Shown here: piece after piece, positions 23,950 to 36,653 of the stretch
Layout: each line of letters starts with the position of its first letter
Position numbering within the stretch: position 1 is the stretch's first letter
Source of the DNA: Hypericum androsaemum
Taxonomy: Eukaryota; Streptophyta; Magnoliopsida; Malpighiales; Hypericaceae
Reading direction: 5' to 3'
Length of the DNA stretch: 64,000 nt
NCBI GenBank assembly: GCA_963995505.1
Contig: OZ023188.1
Location: 13,467,912-13,531,911 of the forward strand
Made by a program: the position numbers and the translations under genes
Notes under the pieces: generated by a model
Told to the model about the DNA's origin: nothing
What the model saw: the letters and a program-made list of their open reading frames with translations, nothing else
Databases searched by the model: none

Positions 23950-26820
23950 GCAAAAACTTGCAACTAAGCAACTTACTACTTGTGATTCTCTTGACAGTGG
24001 AAATGTAAACAGAGCAAGAATCTATTACCTTCTGTCACGGAGGAGCCACCGAGAAGGCGAAACGATGCTAGCTGTGCGATTGTGGCCACCGGAGGAGCAA
24101 CGTTGCTGGCTGTGCCAGGGTTGTAGGCGATGGCAGGCACAAGGAGGGCATAAGCCGTGATCTATCTATCAGCATGGCTAAGCTGGCAACACACAGATCA
24201 ACATGCATGCAACATTAAACATTTTGATATGGGCAAAAACCGATCAATATGCGACACTCCTGCAATCTACAACACTGATAGCATCCGTTTCAAGGCGACT
24301 CAACATCATGCACGGGCTTTTCGAAATTGGAAAATATCTCAAAAGCCAGAGGGGAGATGTCTCACCTTCCGAAGATGAAGTGTCTTCCGCTTCGGTTGAC
24401 TATCCTCCGATGACTGGCAACAAAGATGTGAAGGAGTGTGAAAGGAGACGACGATGAGTTGAAGTTGAAGTTGAAGTTGAAGGGGTGTGTATGCCCCACG
24501 GATCCTTTAAGGAAAAGTTACGAGGAAGGCCAAGGGACTCCTCGCAAGTCTCTGATGGAGGGAGGGCCTTCGGCGCTCCAGCACATGTGCACGGGCCCAA
24601 TTCACACTCTGAGATGGGCTTTCATGGGTTTAGAGTTCTGGCCAATTATTCGGCTGCAACCTCGCACTATCGTACGGAGATTCTACACTCATGGGATGTA
24701 AATTATACTTCTTATTAATAAAAAAATTTTACCTGAAAAAACATCTTTATAAGAAAATCATCTTATCTTGCCTTAAAGTAGAATGCAACACAAGGTTGTC
24801 AATTGGATGACTAGGTTCTTTCCCGAGTTGGAAATGAGTCGATCATTATTAAATCGGTACTTTGTTCCATTCCAACATATTTGATGAGTAGTTGTTTTCT
24901 TTTGTCTATTTGTCATGTGAGTAACAAAGAGACAAAAAAGTGATTTATCACAAATGTGGTCATTTGATATTAGCAGGAAATTTTTTTTAACTACCATCAA
25001 GAATTTGTTATTAAAAATGTCAAGAAACTTCGCTAAAAATATTTAATTTTTACTTTGTAAAAAAAGCATAGAATTAAAGTGAATTTTATCTGTTTATAAA
25101 TGATGGCGTATACCTGTATATCATTTACGAGGGTTACTAATTATATTTTTTAAAATCGTTTAGGGTACCAAATGAACGAATTTCAACTACAAGTTAATTG
25201 TAGCTTTTGAAAGTAAGCTATATAGTTTTTATTCATTTTTACTATTGCGAGTTAGACTAACACCATTTTAGCTGCTTATTTGATAAATTTAGAACACATA
25301 ATGCACATTCTCTGTTCCCACTACACTGAAGCTAAATTGACACTTTTTTTTCTTGTGAGAAAAAGCTATGATGGCTTTAATTCTCCTGGCAAGGTGTTGG
25401 TAGGCGTCAATAAAATTCATATGGACCACGCTGCTGACTGACAACATTTAGTCAAAGGGCAACATTCCTGATTCCTCGAGTAATTGCTAGCGTAATTTGT
25501 GGTAGCAATGGCACGTGACCGACACATTATTAAGAGTAAATTACTTGAATTATTAATCAAAAAAATTAATCGAATAATATATGGTGATATTTTCGTATCA
25601 GATGACAATAGTTAAATTATTAATTTTTCAATAAAAAATAAGTGAAAAAGAAAAAAAAGACAGAATCTATTATAAAATTGTTATACGATAATTATATTTG
25701 TGAATGTACTATTGTAAAATTTTCAGGTATCACACCAACCAAACACTTGTGGCAAGGCAGAGAAGAATTTTTTTTTTCCTTAGACCATCTTATTCAAAGA
25801 TCATCGAGTATACTAATTTAAGTTTGAATCGAGTGAACATTTGAAAGGTGACAAAATTTTCATAAAAAATATTTAATACTATATTTTTCAAGTATTCAAA
25901 CTCGAGATATTGAAAAGAAATATTGCAATCTAGTATCTGTTTGTTTGTATTTTCGAATTTCACAATAAAAATCGATCGAGCAGTGAAAAATCCATTGCCT
26001 CGGATTCATCATATCACCAAAATGGCACCAATAACCTCAAGTAACCCCACTTGAACGTTTAGGCATTTTCGTTAGGTTTGATAGCGATTGTTATTTATGG
26101 AACCAAAAGAGAGCCGAGGCCGATGGCTACCGGACATGTACACAATATGCTTTCCAAGAAGATAAGGAACATGGAAATGGGCAGAATCTAGCTATAGTTG
26201 AAAATAAACAGACAGAGATAAAAAAAAATTATTTTATTAAATTACATTGTTACAAGAAGCAAACAACACCAACGCCAAAAGAGTCTCAACAACAGCAAAT
26301 TGAAACCTGCCACAATTTTTGTACACAATTTAACACTGACACTCATGGCTCCACACTCCTAATCCAATCACAGGAATTAATTCAATTAACCCTTTCAAGT
26401 CTAAAAGTACATATAGATCAATGGTGCTCGATTCTGAATACGAAATAAAAAAAATACCCGCCAGTCCCAATTGTAGGAGGATATTGAGAATGAAGCAAAA
26501 ATTGAGTGGCCACTGAATTTAGTCTTCGTTAGTGAATATAATGGTAGGAGGATTTTGTGAATGAAGCAAGAAATGCTCGGAAAGTTGCCCATTTTCTACA
26601 ATTTGATGATACTCAACTCCTGAATTTTGTCGTTGTCGGTGAATATAACCTCCGAGGATTAGAGGGTTACAGAAAGGGCGGATAATTAATTGTAAATATG
26701 AAACATAAAATGCCGGCCACGTACTATTAATACACATCCACATCCATAAACCAAAGTGATCATCTCTAACACAATTCCAATTAAAACAAGATTTTGGAAT
26801 TCATCTGCAAAACTACTGTA
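23950..26820. other. Intergenic DNA, no gene seen
   Basis: Mostly AT-rich. A (GTTGAA)n microsatellite lies at about 24457-24482. Two imperfect 30-bp direct repeats (GTAGGAGGAT.TTG.GAATGAAGCAA) at about 26473 and 26542 fall in the likely 3' UTR of the EPFL gene. No exon could be supported. Confidence 0.5.
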
Positions 26821-26823
26821 CAC

Positions 26824-27613
26824 TTAAGGATTGTAGAAATGGTCGCCGCAGCTACATTTCCAGCGAAGAGGCTTGTAGTTGGAGTACCTATTGTTGTTAC
26901 CTGGAGGCTGGTACGGGTCACAGAAATCACTAGTGGTTGGAGACTTGGTCGAACCGGGTCGGGCTCGGTTGTGACCCGGAAGAGTAGGGACCTGAACCGC
27001 CATGCATGGGTGGCAACCGTTACACTTGTTGTGGCAGCTCGGCGGGCTCGAACCCAACCTTGTCTTGATCTCCGGTAGGAGAAAACCCTACAAAACGTTA
27101 AATAACTGATATTGTACCGACTAATTTAACTTTAAATCGAATAGAACATCTCAACAGCGGAAAAATTCTCCGTTTTTTTATAATTATGAACATTTATTAA
27201 ATAGAAGAGAAAAAATTACAGAATTGGGGTGAGAAAGGAGAGAAACAGAAAAATAAAGACTAAACATAAAATCAAGGCCTAAACGAGTAACCATATTGGC
27301 AAATCCGCTGCCATTTTTAGTGACTCACTCAGACAATCCCGCTGATAAAATTTTCCGTTAGTATCTATCTTCACGGTCAAATTTGATAATTATTGGCTGG
27401 ATGATCTAAATGCTTAGTAAGAAACATAATATATTACTCTGCACCAAACTGAAAGTGGGTTTGTTTAGAACTACTTACCGGAGGAGAAACTGGAGGCTGA
27501 ACTTCTGGGTGATGACGAGAGAGAGAGAAGGGGAAGTGGAGGAGGAAGAGGAATGTTAGTGGCAGTAGTCTATTTAAAATTTTATGAAGACATTGTTTGA
27601 GAGATCTACTCAT
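26824..27613 (-). CDS. EPFL: EPIDERMAL PATTERNING FACTOR-like secreted peptide (EPFL1/2/3-like)
   Basis: Predicted 132-residue precursor. Exon 1 (27613-27479) encodes a signal peptide with the hydrophobic run LLPLTFLFLLHFPFSL; exon 2 (27087-26824) encodes the mature peptide; the junction is phase 0. The mature part shows GSSPPSCHNKCNGCHPC, AVQVPTLP and the C-terminal YSNYKP..WKCSCGDHFYNP, which identify the EPF/EPFL family. EPFL peptides are cysteine-knot ligands for ERECTA-family receptors with TMM or SERK partners and act in organ growth, leaf margins and stomata. I count seven cysteines in the mature region, one of them in the variable loop (SDFC), and Arg in PLRW where relatives usually have Gly. 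The start is the only ATG giving a signal peptide in frame. Confidence 0.88.
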
Positions 27614-27801
27614 TTCTTGTCTAAGAACTAGGGCATTAGCTAAAGGCTAATAAAGGAGTTTTTAAAAGCAAAAAAAAGAGGTGGGATTTATGAGGTGAAG
27701 TGAATGTGATCAAGCTAAAGAGGAGAAATCAGAAAGGGGGGAAGTAGGAAAGTTTAGATATAGGGAATTGAGAGTAGAGAGGAGTGAGGTTGCATAAATG
27801 G

Positions 27802-27803
<2 letters not shown>

Positions 27804-27833
<30 letters not shown>
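27804..27833. repeat. (GA)n microsatellite upstream of the EPFL gene
   Basis: About 15 uninterrupted GA/AG units some 190 bp upstream of the EPFL start codon, in the probable promoter or 5' UTR. GAGA tracts are binding sites for plant BPC proteins, so a regulatory role is possible but unproven. Confidence 0.75.
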
Positions 27834-27837
<4 letters not shown>

Positions 27838-28532
27838 GGCAGACAAGTGAAAGGAACTAAACGGAAGAGGAAAACAAATAGGGAGAATCCGGGTCAGTCA
27901 GGAAGGGGCAAAGGGCCCGTTATGTTCTAATTACTTTTCACTTTTTTTCTATTTTATTTTACTGCTAGATTTTGTCTTAATTAAATGTTGATAGTTGGCT
28001 TTAGATCACTAGATTTTCTTGGTCGGGTGTAAGATCACTAGATTGTAGCTATTTTTTTTATAAGTAAATTATATTTATAAAAAAAAATTGTCAAAATAGC
28101 AAGTTATTACACTTGCTATTATACACCATGAGTGCTCGTAAGCAAATATCGCCCGAAAAAAATCCGTGCTAATACATCAATTCTAATAAGCGTCGCACGG
28201 CCAATACTCCTATGCCTAAACTCTTAGTTATCCATGACTATTGTAGCTGTTATCCAGTAAAAGTATGTATCAAATAATTTTTCACTATAACAATTTTTTT
28301 TGAGGAAAACTGTAACAAAATCGATTGGGTGTAAAGTTAGTTTGAAAAAGTGGTATCTCAAAAGATTTGAGAAAAATAAAGGAATGAAAATGTTCATTTG
28401 TGTTTATAAAACTAATTGCTATCAAAATTTGTATCATTAAGCTAAATGCTCTTTGTCACTTATGGGGAGCTTGGAATAATCAGCGCGTCACACTAGCCTC
28501 GTACCTAGAGGAAATAAGCCCTAACTTGAATT

Positions 28533-29239
28533 TGTTGGGTTTTGAATGAAAGTTCAATGCAAGCCCACAAATGGTAAGGCCCAAAATGGAGGCCCAAAAG
28601 GGAAATGAATGGGGCAATACCACATTGATTAGAGCAAGGAGGATTTCCTTGTTTATAAGGAATTCCCCTCCTTGCCTCTCAATTTGATTGGCTACCCAAA
28701 AGGCTGACCCACCGCTAGCTGCCTGCGAGAACGGTGCGAAGCACCGTCCGAGCACGCGCATGGCGCATTGGACGCAGGTCGCATTGGGCGCTTTGTGGCA
28801 CACTTGGCACTTCGCACGTGCGCATCGTCTGGAGGAGCCTTAAGTATTTTGCCCAGCCTGTTGGCCGAGCGGACGCGTCCCTTCGGGGTGGCTGCCTCCC
28901 TGCCTCCTCCAGCCTATAAATAGGCGTGCCCTCCTTGCCATTTCCTCATCCCAGCAGCAATTGCATATTCCTAGCGTTGTTGTCTTCTCCTCTTCCCCCG
29001 TTCTTCATCTAGAAAAGAGTCCCGAAAGTTCTGGGTATATAAAGGTTCGCCCGAAAGTTTCGAGATACGTGTGCAACGTTCTTGGAAACGCCCTAAACAG
29101 TCGTTGTATCTTGGGGACGATTGCCTTAGCCCGTACCGCATTGAAATATACGGGGCAATCTCGTCTTACGGAGAAAGTGTCCAACACTTGCCTCGACTGA
29201 AGTGATCCTAATCAAGTACACCAACCCTCCGAAACAACA
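28533..29239 (+). mobile_element. Solo LTR (707 bp) with intact 5-bp target duplication
   Basis: Starts TGTTGGG and ends CAACA, flanked by GAATT at 28528-28532 and 29240-29244. GC-rich with a TATA-like CCTATAAATAGG near 28913. No internal retrotransposon domain or second LTR lies nearby, so this is a solo LTR left by LTR-LTR recombination. It is not the same family as the 7620 copia element. The 28480-29200 frames belong to it and are not genes. Confidence 0.85.
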
Positions 29240-30214
29240 GAATTTAGTTAAAACGTCGTGTTATGTCACTTAAGCTTTATGCCAACTAATTTTCATTTTA
29301 AATCAACGTTTTGTTAGTATCGTTTTCTATATTTATAGAAAATTATCACTCCAAAGTGTCTCTCTAATTTACAATATGATATAATAACATCTATTTCGAT
29401 AAAAAAAATTGGATAAAAATACTAATGTGTAACTAACCCCAGTCTCATACAGTCTAGACTTTAAACTCTGCAAAATCACAGTTGTTGGTCATTGATAGAA
29501 AGTTAATAAGTATAAATTTTACAAATATCAAAAGCTAAATTGTATAAATTATGTTGCATGTTAGTGAAAACTTCAGAAATTGTAGTATTTTCTTACCTTT
29601 TTTCAATTTCGATAGAAAACTCAGCTGAACAATTGAATACATTTTTTTCCTTTTCTCCTCTACCTCACGAGTCATTATTTCAGAAAAGTAAGAAAATCTC
29701 ATTCATTCGTCCCATTTACGTAACACTATGAGAACCATTGAATATCACGTAGAGCTCTTCAGCAGTGACATTTCTTTTTTTTTTTTAAGTAAAATTTATT
29801 CAATTACACGTGCCAGTAATTGAATAATAAATTTTCGTCTACTCATTTAGCAGCAATGACGTTTCACTGTTCATGGATTAGGATAATAGTCGATCTCCGG
29901 CAGATATCTGATCTGAGATAGAAATAGATTTAACAATTATATAGACGTGATAGCAATATAATTTTAATGCATTTAACGATGGGTCTTTTAAAGCCGTGAG
30001 TAGGGTATTTTAAAGAGAGGAATGAGAAGAATAGTCGACTATACTTTCAAGAGAATAGTCTCGTAAGTTCCAAAATATGTTTTGGTAATACATAGATAGA
30101 AAAATATTCCATTGCATAAGGATTTCCAATGCATTTTTTGGTAAAGCATCTAGTTTATAAAAGTAAAAAATTTATTAATAAATTATTTTAAGATTTTTGA
30201 CTTAGATATGAAGA

Positions 30215-30322
30215 GTCAAAGGATATGTAGTCTAAAGACAAAAAATGTTGTAAATTTCAAGTAAGTCCAGAGTTCAAGTCCCGACAAATATCATGGTGTG
30301 TAAAAATTTACCTTTCGAAAAA
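30215..30322 (+). mobile_element. Diverged tRNA-derived SINE copy
   Basis: Shares with the 7528 SINE a GTCCAG.GTTCAA B-box region, TGGTGTGTAAAAATTTAC near the 3' end and an A-rich tail, plus a weaker A-box head (TGTAGTCTAAAGAC). No target duplication identified. Confidence 0.6.
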
Positions 30323-31840
30323 ATTAGATACGGAGATTCTATCTAACATGATAAACGGGATGGTTGTCTCCATACTCATTGTTGTCTTCACATGATTTTC
30401 GTTTCATCAAACATTAGCGAAGTCAAATACCGTTCAAACTTCTGCCTACTAAACTTTATTTGAAGGATGTTAATATTAATAAACTGTTTTACAAGTAAAA
30501 ATTCAAACGTGAAACTACTTTACAATTATGAAAAATTCATGCGTGGTATGCAAAAAATATTATGTTCGAGGTTAGCACGGATGAGAGCATTTAGTTCAAG
30601 AGACTAGGAAACTGATAGAAAATCACCGTTCCAAACATCCGGTCTGAGGTGGAGTTTGGGACTCCTTGGACGATGCGAAAAGACATACACACTCTAGATT
30701 TTTTTAATTTAGGAAAAAGGAAATATAATTTCATTTTAGAATTAATTGAAGGTAGACATTCACCTCTCTTTTGTTTTGCAGCGCTTTTTCAGCGTTCAAC
30801 TGTATACCACCGGAAGTTTGACTGCGGGATGCATGGGTCCATTATTAATTAACCACCAAACTAGGACGTTCAGAAAAAGGGAGTGTGCTACATGGAGTAC
30901 CGGAAAGTTGTTTCGTTCAATCGGAACACAATAATGTTAAATTTTTTATAATAGAACTATGTCGTTTTTAAGATATTCTCAAACACGAATCTAGATTTAT
31001 AAAGATTGCCAGTTTATTCTTGCTCTAATAACATGTTCTGTAGGTAAATGCGGTTCAGCAAACCCTTTATTCCTTATTGGAAACACCATCGATGGATACA
31101 ACTTTTATCAAAATTTTGTGATACCAGAACAACAATCGGAGGGGACAATAAAAAATCTTTCACCAACAGGAAAAAGCTTTAATTGTTCTCACAGAAAAAA
31201 GCTTCTTCCCGTTGCATGAAAACTGAAAAAGGTATGGAACAAATGCATGCTACAACCAACTACATATATCGATTAACATATAGTTGTTATATCTTAATAA
31301 AGAGTTCTCAAGTTGGTCAATATGAACGCGAATATTTGTTAGAAGAATTTTTTCACTATTTAAAATTCATATCCGACTCGAAATTGGTTTAGTCAGTTCA
31401 ATAACTATCTGCATACAATGTGATTTAAAAAATATGTGATCCAAACTCCAAGAGAAACACACCAATAAGCTCATAAAACAAAATGGACAAACGAATTGGG
31501 ACAAACTTGTTGCCATCATACAGTATCTGCTTCTGCACATTAATGCTTATATATATATGTAGTCAATTTTTCATACGTAACAGTCTATTTTTTTTCTACT
31601 TTCTACTTTCTATTAAAGTTTCCTGATTTGTTGCGTCGTGATTTATGCAGATGTATATAATGTGGGTATCAGCTGGCAGTTGTGGAGTGGGAGAGGAGAG
31701 CTTTTGCAGATGGACAACGATATTGCACCTCCTCTCTCTCTCTCTCTGCTGTGTGCAGCGAGAGAGGCAGAGACTTGGAGATTGTGATTAAAGCACCGAA
31801 AAGTAAGCAGGAACCGAAGACCCTCTATGGCTTGTATAAT

Positions 31841-32363
31841 TAGGGATGAGTTTAGATTAGTGTTGTGGTTTTAGTAGACATTGTCGATGTCACGATTTAA
31901 CTTAAAACCGTTGATTCGGTAATATCGCGATTATAATTTCAAACGAGTGGTTTTATTGATTTGGAGGTTTTAAAATTTTAACCTTGAACATCCATTCTCA
32001 AAAGGTCATCAACATGCTAGAGAATAATGACCTTCGAAACCGTTCATAAAAATAATAATAATTGCACCAAAAAGGAATAAAGAGTGGAAACCTTTTGTGA
32101 TAGTTAGAACAAGTCTAACAAAAAAAATGTTAAGTGCACAAAAGAGCACCAAAGGGATAGATATTTTAGTTTTGAACCAATGGGTCGTTTTGACTAAAGG
32201 ATATATATATATATATATATAACGACATTATATTTAACTAATGTATGGACTTTACGGTTTAACAGTTTTATTGAAAATGTCACCCATCATAAAACTGCAC
32301 GGACCATATCAGATCCATATTTTTGCGGTTTAGTGATTTTTGTGGATTTGAAGCACACCCCTA
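31841..32363. mobile_element. Possible hAT-like MITE, diverged
   Basis: Left end TAGGGATGAGTTT; the right end, read inverted, is TAGGGGTGTGCTT. Both resemble the TAGGGGTG terminus of the intron 1 element. The interior has scattered AAACCG/CGGTTT motifs. No matching 8-bp duplication was found. Confidence 0.5.
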
Positions 32364-32584
32364 GGGTAAAATGTTGGAATTGATATGTCATGTTGAATAA
32401 AACACAGTTAGTACCTGTATTGTACCTAATTCTTACTCGACATTCCTATAAATAAAAATTCATCAAATATAACAAGTTCCAAAAACTCTTAAATGCCAAT
32501 ATTTTCTGTAAACTACATTTAAAAACCATAAACTAAAAAAAAATATTTCCAGAAAAAGAACTCTCGTCCACGAATCTCCCATTC

Positions 32585-35500
32585 CTAAAATAAAACCCGA
32601 GTGCTCGACTTCTTAAGGTTCCGCCGGTACAGTTCTTCATCCGCTATCACTGGCGGTATAGTCCATGACCCAAGGGGATGCCCAGAGACCTTGCCTCCTA
32701 AATTTTGTGAAATGGAGAACTGCTTGATAATAAGAATGAAATAAAAGAAAGGATAAATGGGGGAAAGGACAGACGGATTACCTTCCTTGGTCGCTTCTTC
32801 ACATCTCTTCTGGTAATTAAACGACAGGTCGGAGTCCAACAGTTGTAGCTGTTTGGCATACTTCTCCTCGGCGTCAGCAATGCATTTTGCCTGTGAAGGT
32901 TAATTAGAGGCAACGAACGAGAAAACTGCATGATCTTGGCGGTGTGCAGGTTGGATTACTTACCAGCATTGCCGGTGCTGCGGATGCTCCATATGTGTTG
33001 ACAAACATCCGTAAAATGTTGAAGTTGTTCTCTATTACATCATCCTGCATGAGAAGCAAACACACCCGGTCAAGGACAGATTAAATGGAGTAACAAGTAC
33101 GCACTGAATGTTTGTGTTAATATATAGCAGCACACCTCATAGTCAAACCTGCGGTTGTTGACATGTCCATCAGGGATCAGCAGGACTGAGCTCATTAGGA
33201 ATGTGATAAAACCAATTAACCAAACCAAGTACTAGTTGCAATGACATGAAAACATGTGTTTTAGCAAAGACACGTTGAAACTTGAAAGGAATATCTTTTA
33301 CTAATTTTGGGTTAGCTTGAGTATAGTTACTAGCTATGGCAGTGGGTTAGCTACTGTTTAGTTACCCGTTTAGGCCATTGGAGTTGTTTAGGTTTCTCTT
33401 CTTCTTTACCCCCTTCTTGTAACAAAAAAATAAAATAAAAAAGGTTGAAACTTGAAAGGGAGAAAATAAGCAAATAAAACTCCTGAAAGTACATTCCCAT
33501 CTTTGGGCGGAAGCCTTCAATGAGCTCCATCCAACATACATTGCAAACCAAGTAAAATCGCACACCATGTACACAAGGCAAACTTTTGAGGAAAGAATGT
33601 CTACTCATGAAAAAAAGGAAGATTTATTAAAAAACAGCGACCTTTTTTGACACAATAAGAATGCAGAGCAGATTGTAGCATCCTAATGTGATGCACAAGA
33701 GAAAAACTTACAGATCATCTGAAACCTCTACCAGAAACTCAGAGGTTGAGAGAAACTCCATATGAAGACTGTTAACCTGCAAAACCACCCAAAAAAGTGC
33801 ATATATAGATATATCCAAATTAGTCAACACCTGACAGTTCTAGAATCAATTTATTTACGCCTGAGAATCCTTGGGCATGCATGAGATGCTGCACGAGGAG
33901 AAGAAATAAGCATGTCCACCAGAACTTACCAATTTCTTGATAAGTTCAGAAAGTACAGGGAATGCCGAGTCAAAGTCGCACGCCAGTCAATTCATGTTAT
34001 AGTATGAAGGAAACGACTACATATAAAACATTCTCAAAACAAGAACTGTCTGCAAGAAAAAGGAAACCTAAAATATCGTTAACAAATGTTACCTTTTCTC
34101 CAGTCAACTCATAAAGGATAAGATTCAGCACTCGATAATCAAAAGATTTGAGATCGATGGCCCTCATTACATCTTCAACGAGAATCTGCTCAGAAAAAAA
34201 AACAATAAATAGCAAAATAAAAGGAAAGCCCAATCATGTCTTGTATACCAAGATACAAATGCCATTCTTGATCGATCTGAAGGTTAAACATCTTCAACAT
34301 TTATCACCCACTTCAGCACCTTCGTTTGGTTGAGAAGAGCAGAACATAGCTTTCTTTCCAGAGTCCAATACTCTTCTCCAAACTTCAGCTCTTTTCTAAT
34401 CCTAATGGCAATAAGCAGAATTTAATTCAGTTCAGGTACCAGGGTTCCATCCCGGGAAGCAAAGACTGGGAAACAGAGAATACCTTTCATTCATTAGGCC
34501 ATAGGTTTCAAGTTGACGCACAAGAGGATTGAATGGATCAGTATTTAGCAAATCCACGACCTTTCCAAACCAACGTTTCTCACCCTCCTGCATCTAAATG
34601 AAAGTGTAAGTCAGGCACAACTGCAAATATCTTAGGGAAAGGGTCCTTAAAGTAAATACCTCTAGACCACAGTTCTCCATAGCCATGCCATTGCTTGCCG
34701 ACATATGTACTATCTTTTCATTTAGACTATCCATCTGCATCAAAAGAGCTTCAACAATCGAGCGAGAGAGAGATAGAAAAGCAAAGAGAAACATAGAAAC
34801 AAGTATTGGCTTGGTAGAGTCGCAATAACCATGCCCAGTTACATACAAACGTTTAAAAGTCAATTTCTTACCATAATCTTACATGTTCATAAGAAATGTC
34901 CAACCAAATATTGGACACAGCAGATGACACATCAAAGATTAACATCCTTATCAAAGTTGCAGAACAATGGTCCCTCTACATCAACCACAATCAAGGTTGG
35001 TCTACTCATAGTATATTGTGGGTTCAATTGCTTTGTTCAGTCAATTATAGGTGCACATTCAGTCTTTTTAAATGTAGAAAAACTAGTAGCAGTTCTTTGG
35101 TTACGACGACCACAGAAGCTCCTTAATATGCTCCACAATGAGTGTGAAGCTACACCAACTTCCTAAAAAGTAAAACAAAGGAAGCAAAAGGATATTTGAT
35201 GCCAACGTTCTCAAGAAAATAAAATTTATTTATAGCTCGTCACCTGATAAATGTAGCTCTCGGTGAATGCCAATATAGATAAGTACTTGAATACTGATTG
35301 TGGCTTGTTCACGTCCATGCCATGAAACATGAAATAAGATCTACACTGGCAATAGATACAAAATATTAAGCTGTATCATCAAGACAGCAGAAAACAACAA
35401 TCTACTGAGCAAATGAATGAGCTCTCTAAATCAGAGAAGTTCCTTCCGTGATAAATCATAGAAAGAAACGAAAATAGGAAAAAGACTAGCTCCAGCACAA

Positions 35501-36401
35501 TCAAGCATTCCAATAAAAAGAAAACAAGCAGAAAGTTACAACGTCCAATACAAGAGGCCAAGAACCTACATTTTGCGTCTTTCTAACCATCGGTACTTCC
35601 TTAAACATTTGGTTCAAACATAGTATTCGGTCAAGTCCTCTTTATCTGAAAAAAAGGGGTTTGGATTGCATTGCTTACAAAGTCCTCGAGGGTAGAATTT
35701 GCTCGCTGCATAGAATCCAAGCTAATGGCCGCCATATCTGCACACGGCATTTCTCCAGTCCAGCATTCCTTCCCATCACTAACACTCGCACGAGCAGATT
35801 CCCTGTAACCCTGTTCAGCTGCACAAAACCGGGAGCACGGCACAATTTACGCCACATTACAAAAACAAAAAAAACACAAATACACGCATCGCATTACATT
35901 TTCGCCGACAGGTTGAAGATTCTAATGATCTTAATAGTATTACTTTCAATTTGTGAACAAACCTTTGCCCTGCAACGGCCGCGAAATCGGTTGATTGAAC
36001 TCGAGCGAGGCTTCCTCGAGAAAGCAAGTCGAAATCTACCTACGCAAAAGGACAAGTATTAGTACAGAGAATAAAAAAATAACAAAAAAAAAAATAAAGT
36101 TACAAAAACGGAAACTGGCTCACGTTAGGGAGGATGTCGCCGATGACCTTGCACTTATCGGCCACGTCGATGCCGGCGCAGGGTTGTATCTGTAGGGTTT
36201 TGGATTTTTTTTAATTTCATTTTTCACGAAGGGAATAAAAAGGAGAGAGGAGAGGTCGAAGGGGGGGTTTACCAGGAAGAGGAGGAGGTTAGCGATGAAA
36301 CGGCGGCTGCTTGGGTCGTTTAGATGTGAGAATTGGAACTCCCGCTCTTCCATGAAGTCGAGCATTCTCTGTGCTTCTTCCAGCTTCCTTAGCTCTTCCA
36401 T
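32585..36401 (-). CDS. Conserved-looking plant protein of unknown function, 14 exons
   Basis: Predicted 414 residues; I do not recognise a named family. Exons: 36401-36273, 36189-36124, 36035-35963, 35818-35679, 35345-35244, 34734-34660, 34587-34484, 34401-34320, 34185-34093, 33776-33712, 33148-33136, 33044-32964, 32890-32782, 32697-32585. Every junction keeps frame, and the stop follows STRVLF. The N-terminus (MEELRKLEEAQRMLDFMEE) is charged and likely helical; the middle has CRSYFMFHGMD and FKYLSILAFTESYIYQ; the C-terminal part (CIADAEEKYAKQL...NYQKRCEEATKE) is also helical and hydrophilic. No signal peptide or membrane span. Exon 11 is only 13 nt. Exon 3 uses the second AG of GTAGGTAG, because only that choice joins exon 4 in frame; exon 5 likewise uses the AG of TTGCCAG. 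An open segment at 33930-33983 was left out for lack of an acceptor. Confidence 0.75.
33136..33148 (-). other. 13-nt microexon of the unknown-function gene
   Basis: GTTTGACTATGAG on the minus strand, preceded by CCGCAG and followed by GTGTGC. It joins the 65-nt exon before it to the 81-nt exon after it in frame and supplies residues L-F-D-Y-E between SDD and DDVIENNF. Without it the reading frame is lost. Confidence 0.7.
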
Positions 36402-36653
36402 TGCTTGCGACGACGGCGTATCTGTTTGATTCGGTTTCGGAAATTAATCGGAATCTCCACTCACTTTTTGAGAGGATGGGTTTAGTGGAAAAGGGTTAAA
36501 ATACAATTTACTCTCTTATTATTCAAAAACCGCATAAGGTACATGAGTTATGAAAACACTTTCAACGTGGTCTCCACCCTACCACAATAAATGATTTTAT
36601 GCTGATTTGGAGCTTGTTCAATGACGTGCGTGGTAAATTTTACAATAATTTTT

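Larger units (their letters stand above)
29245..32584. other. AT-rich intergenic DNA with small repeats
   Basis: No gene recognised. Apart from the SINE and MITE listed separately, it holds a short imperfect hairpin at about 29791-29835 (AAAATTTATTCAATTAC and its complement), an (AT)n run at about 32200-32222 and a CT run near 31733-31747. Confidence 0.5.

Noticed and set aside
28480..29200. Frames on both strands around 28.5-29.2 kb as possible small genes
   Set aside because: They lie within a solo LTR with defined ends and TSD.
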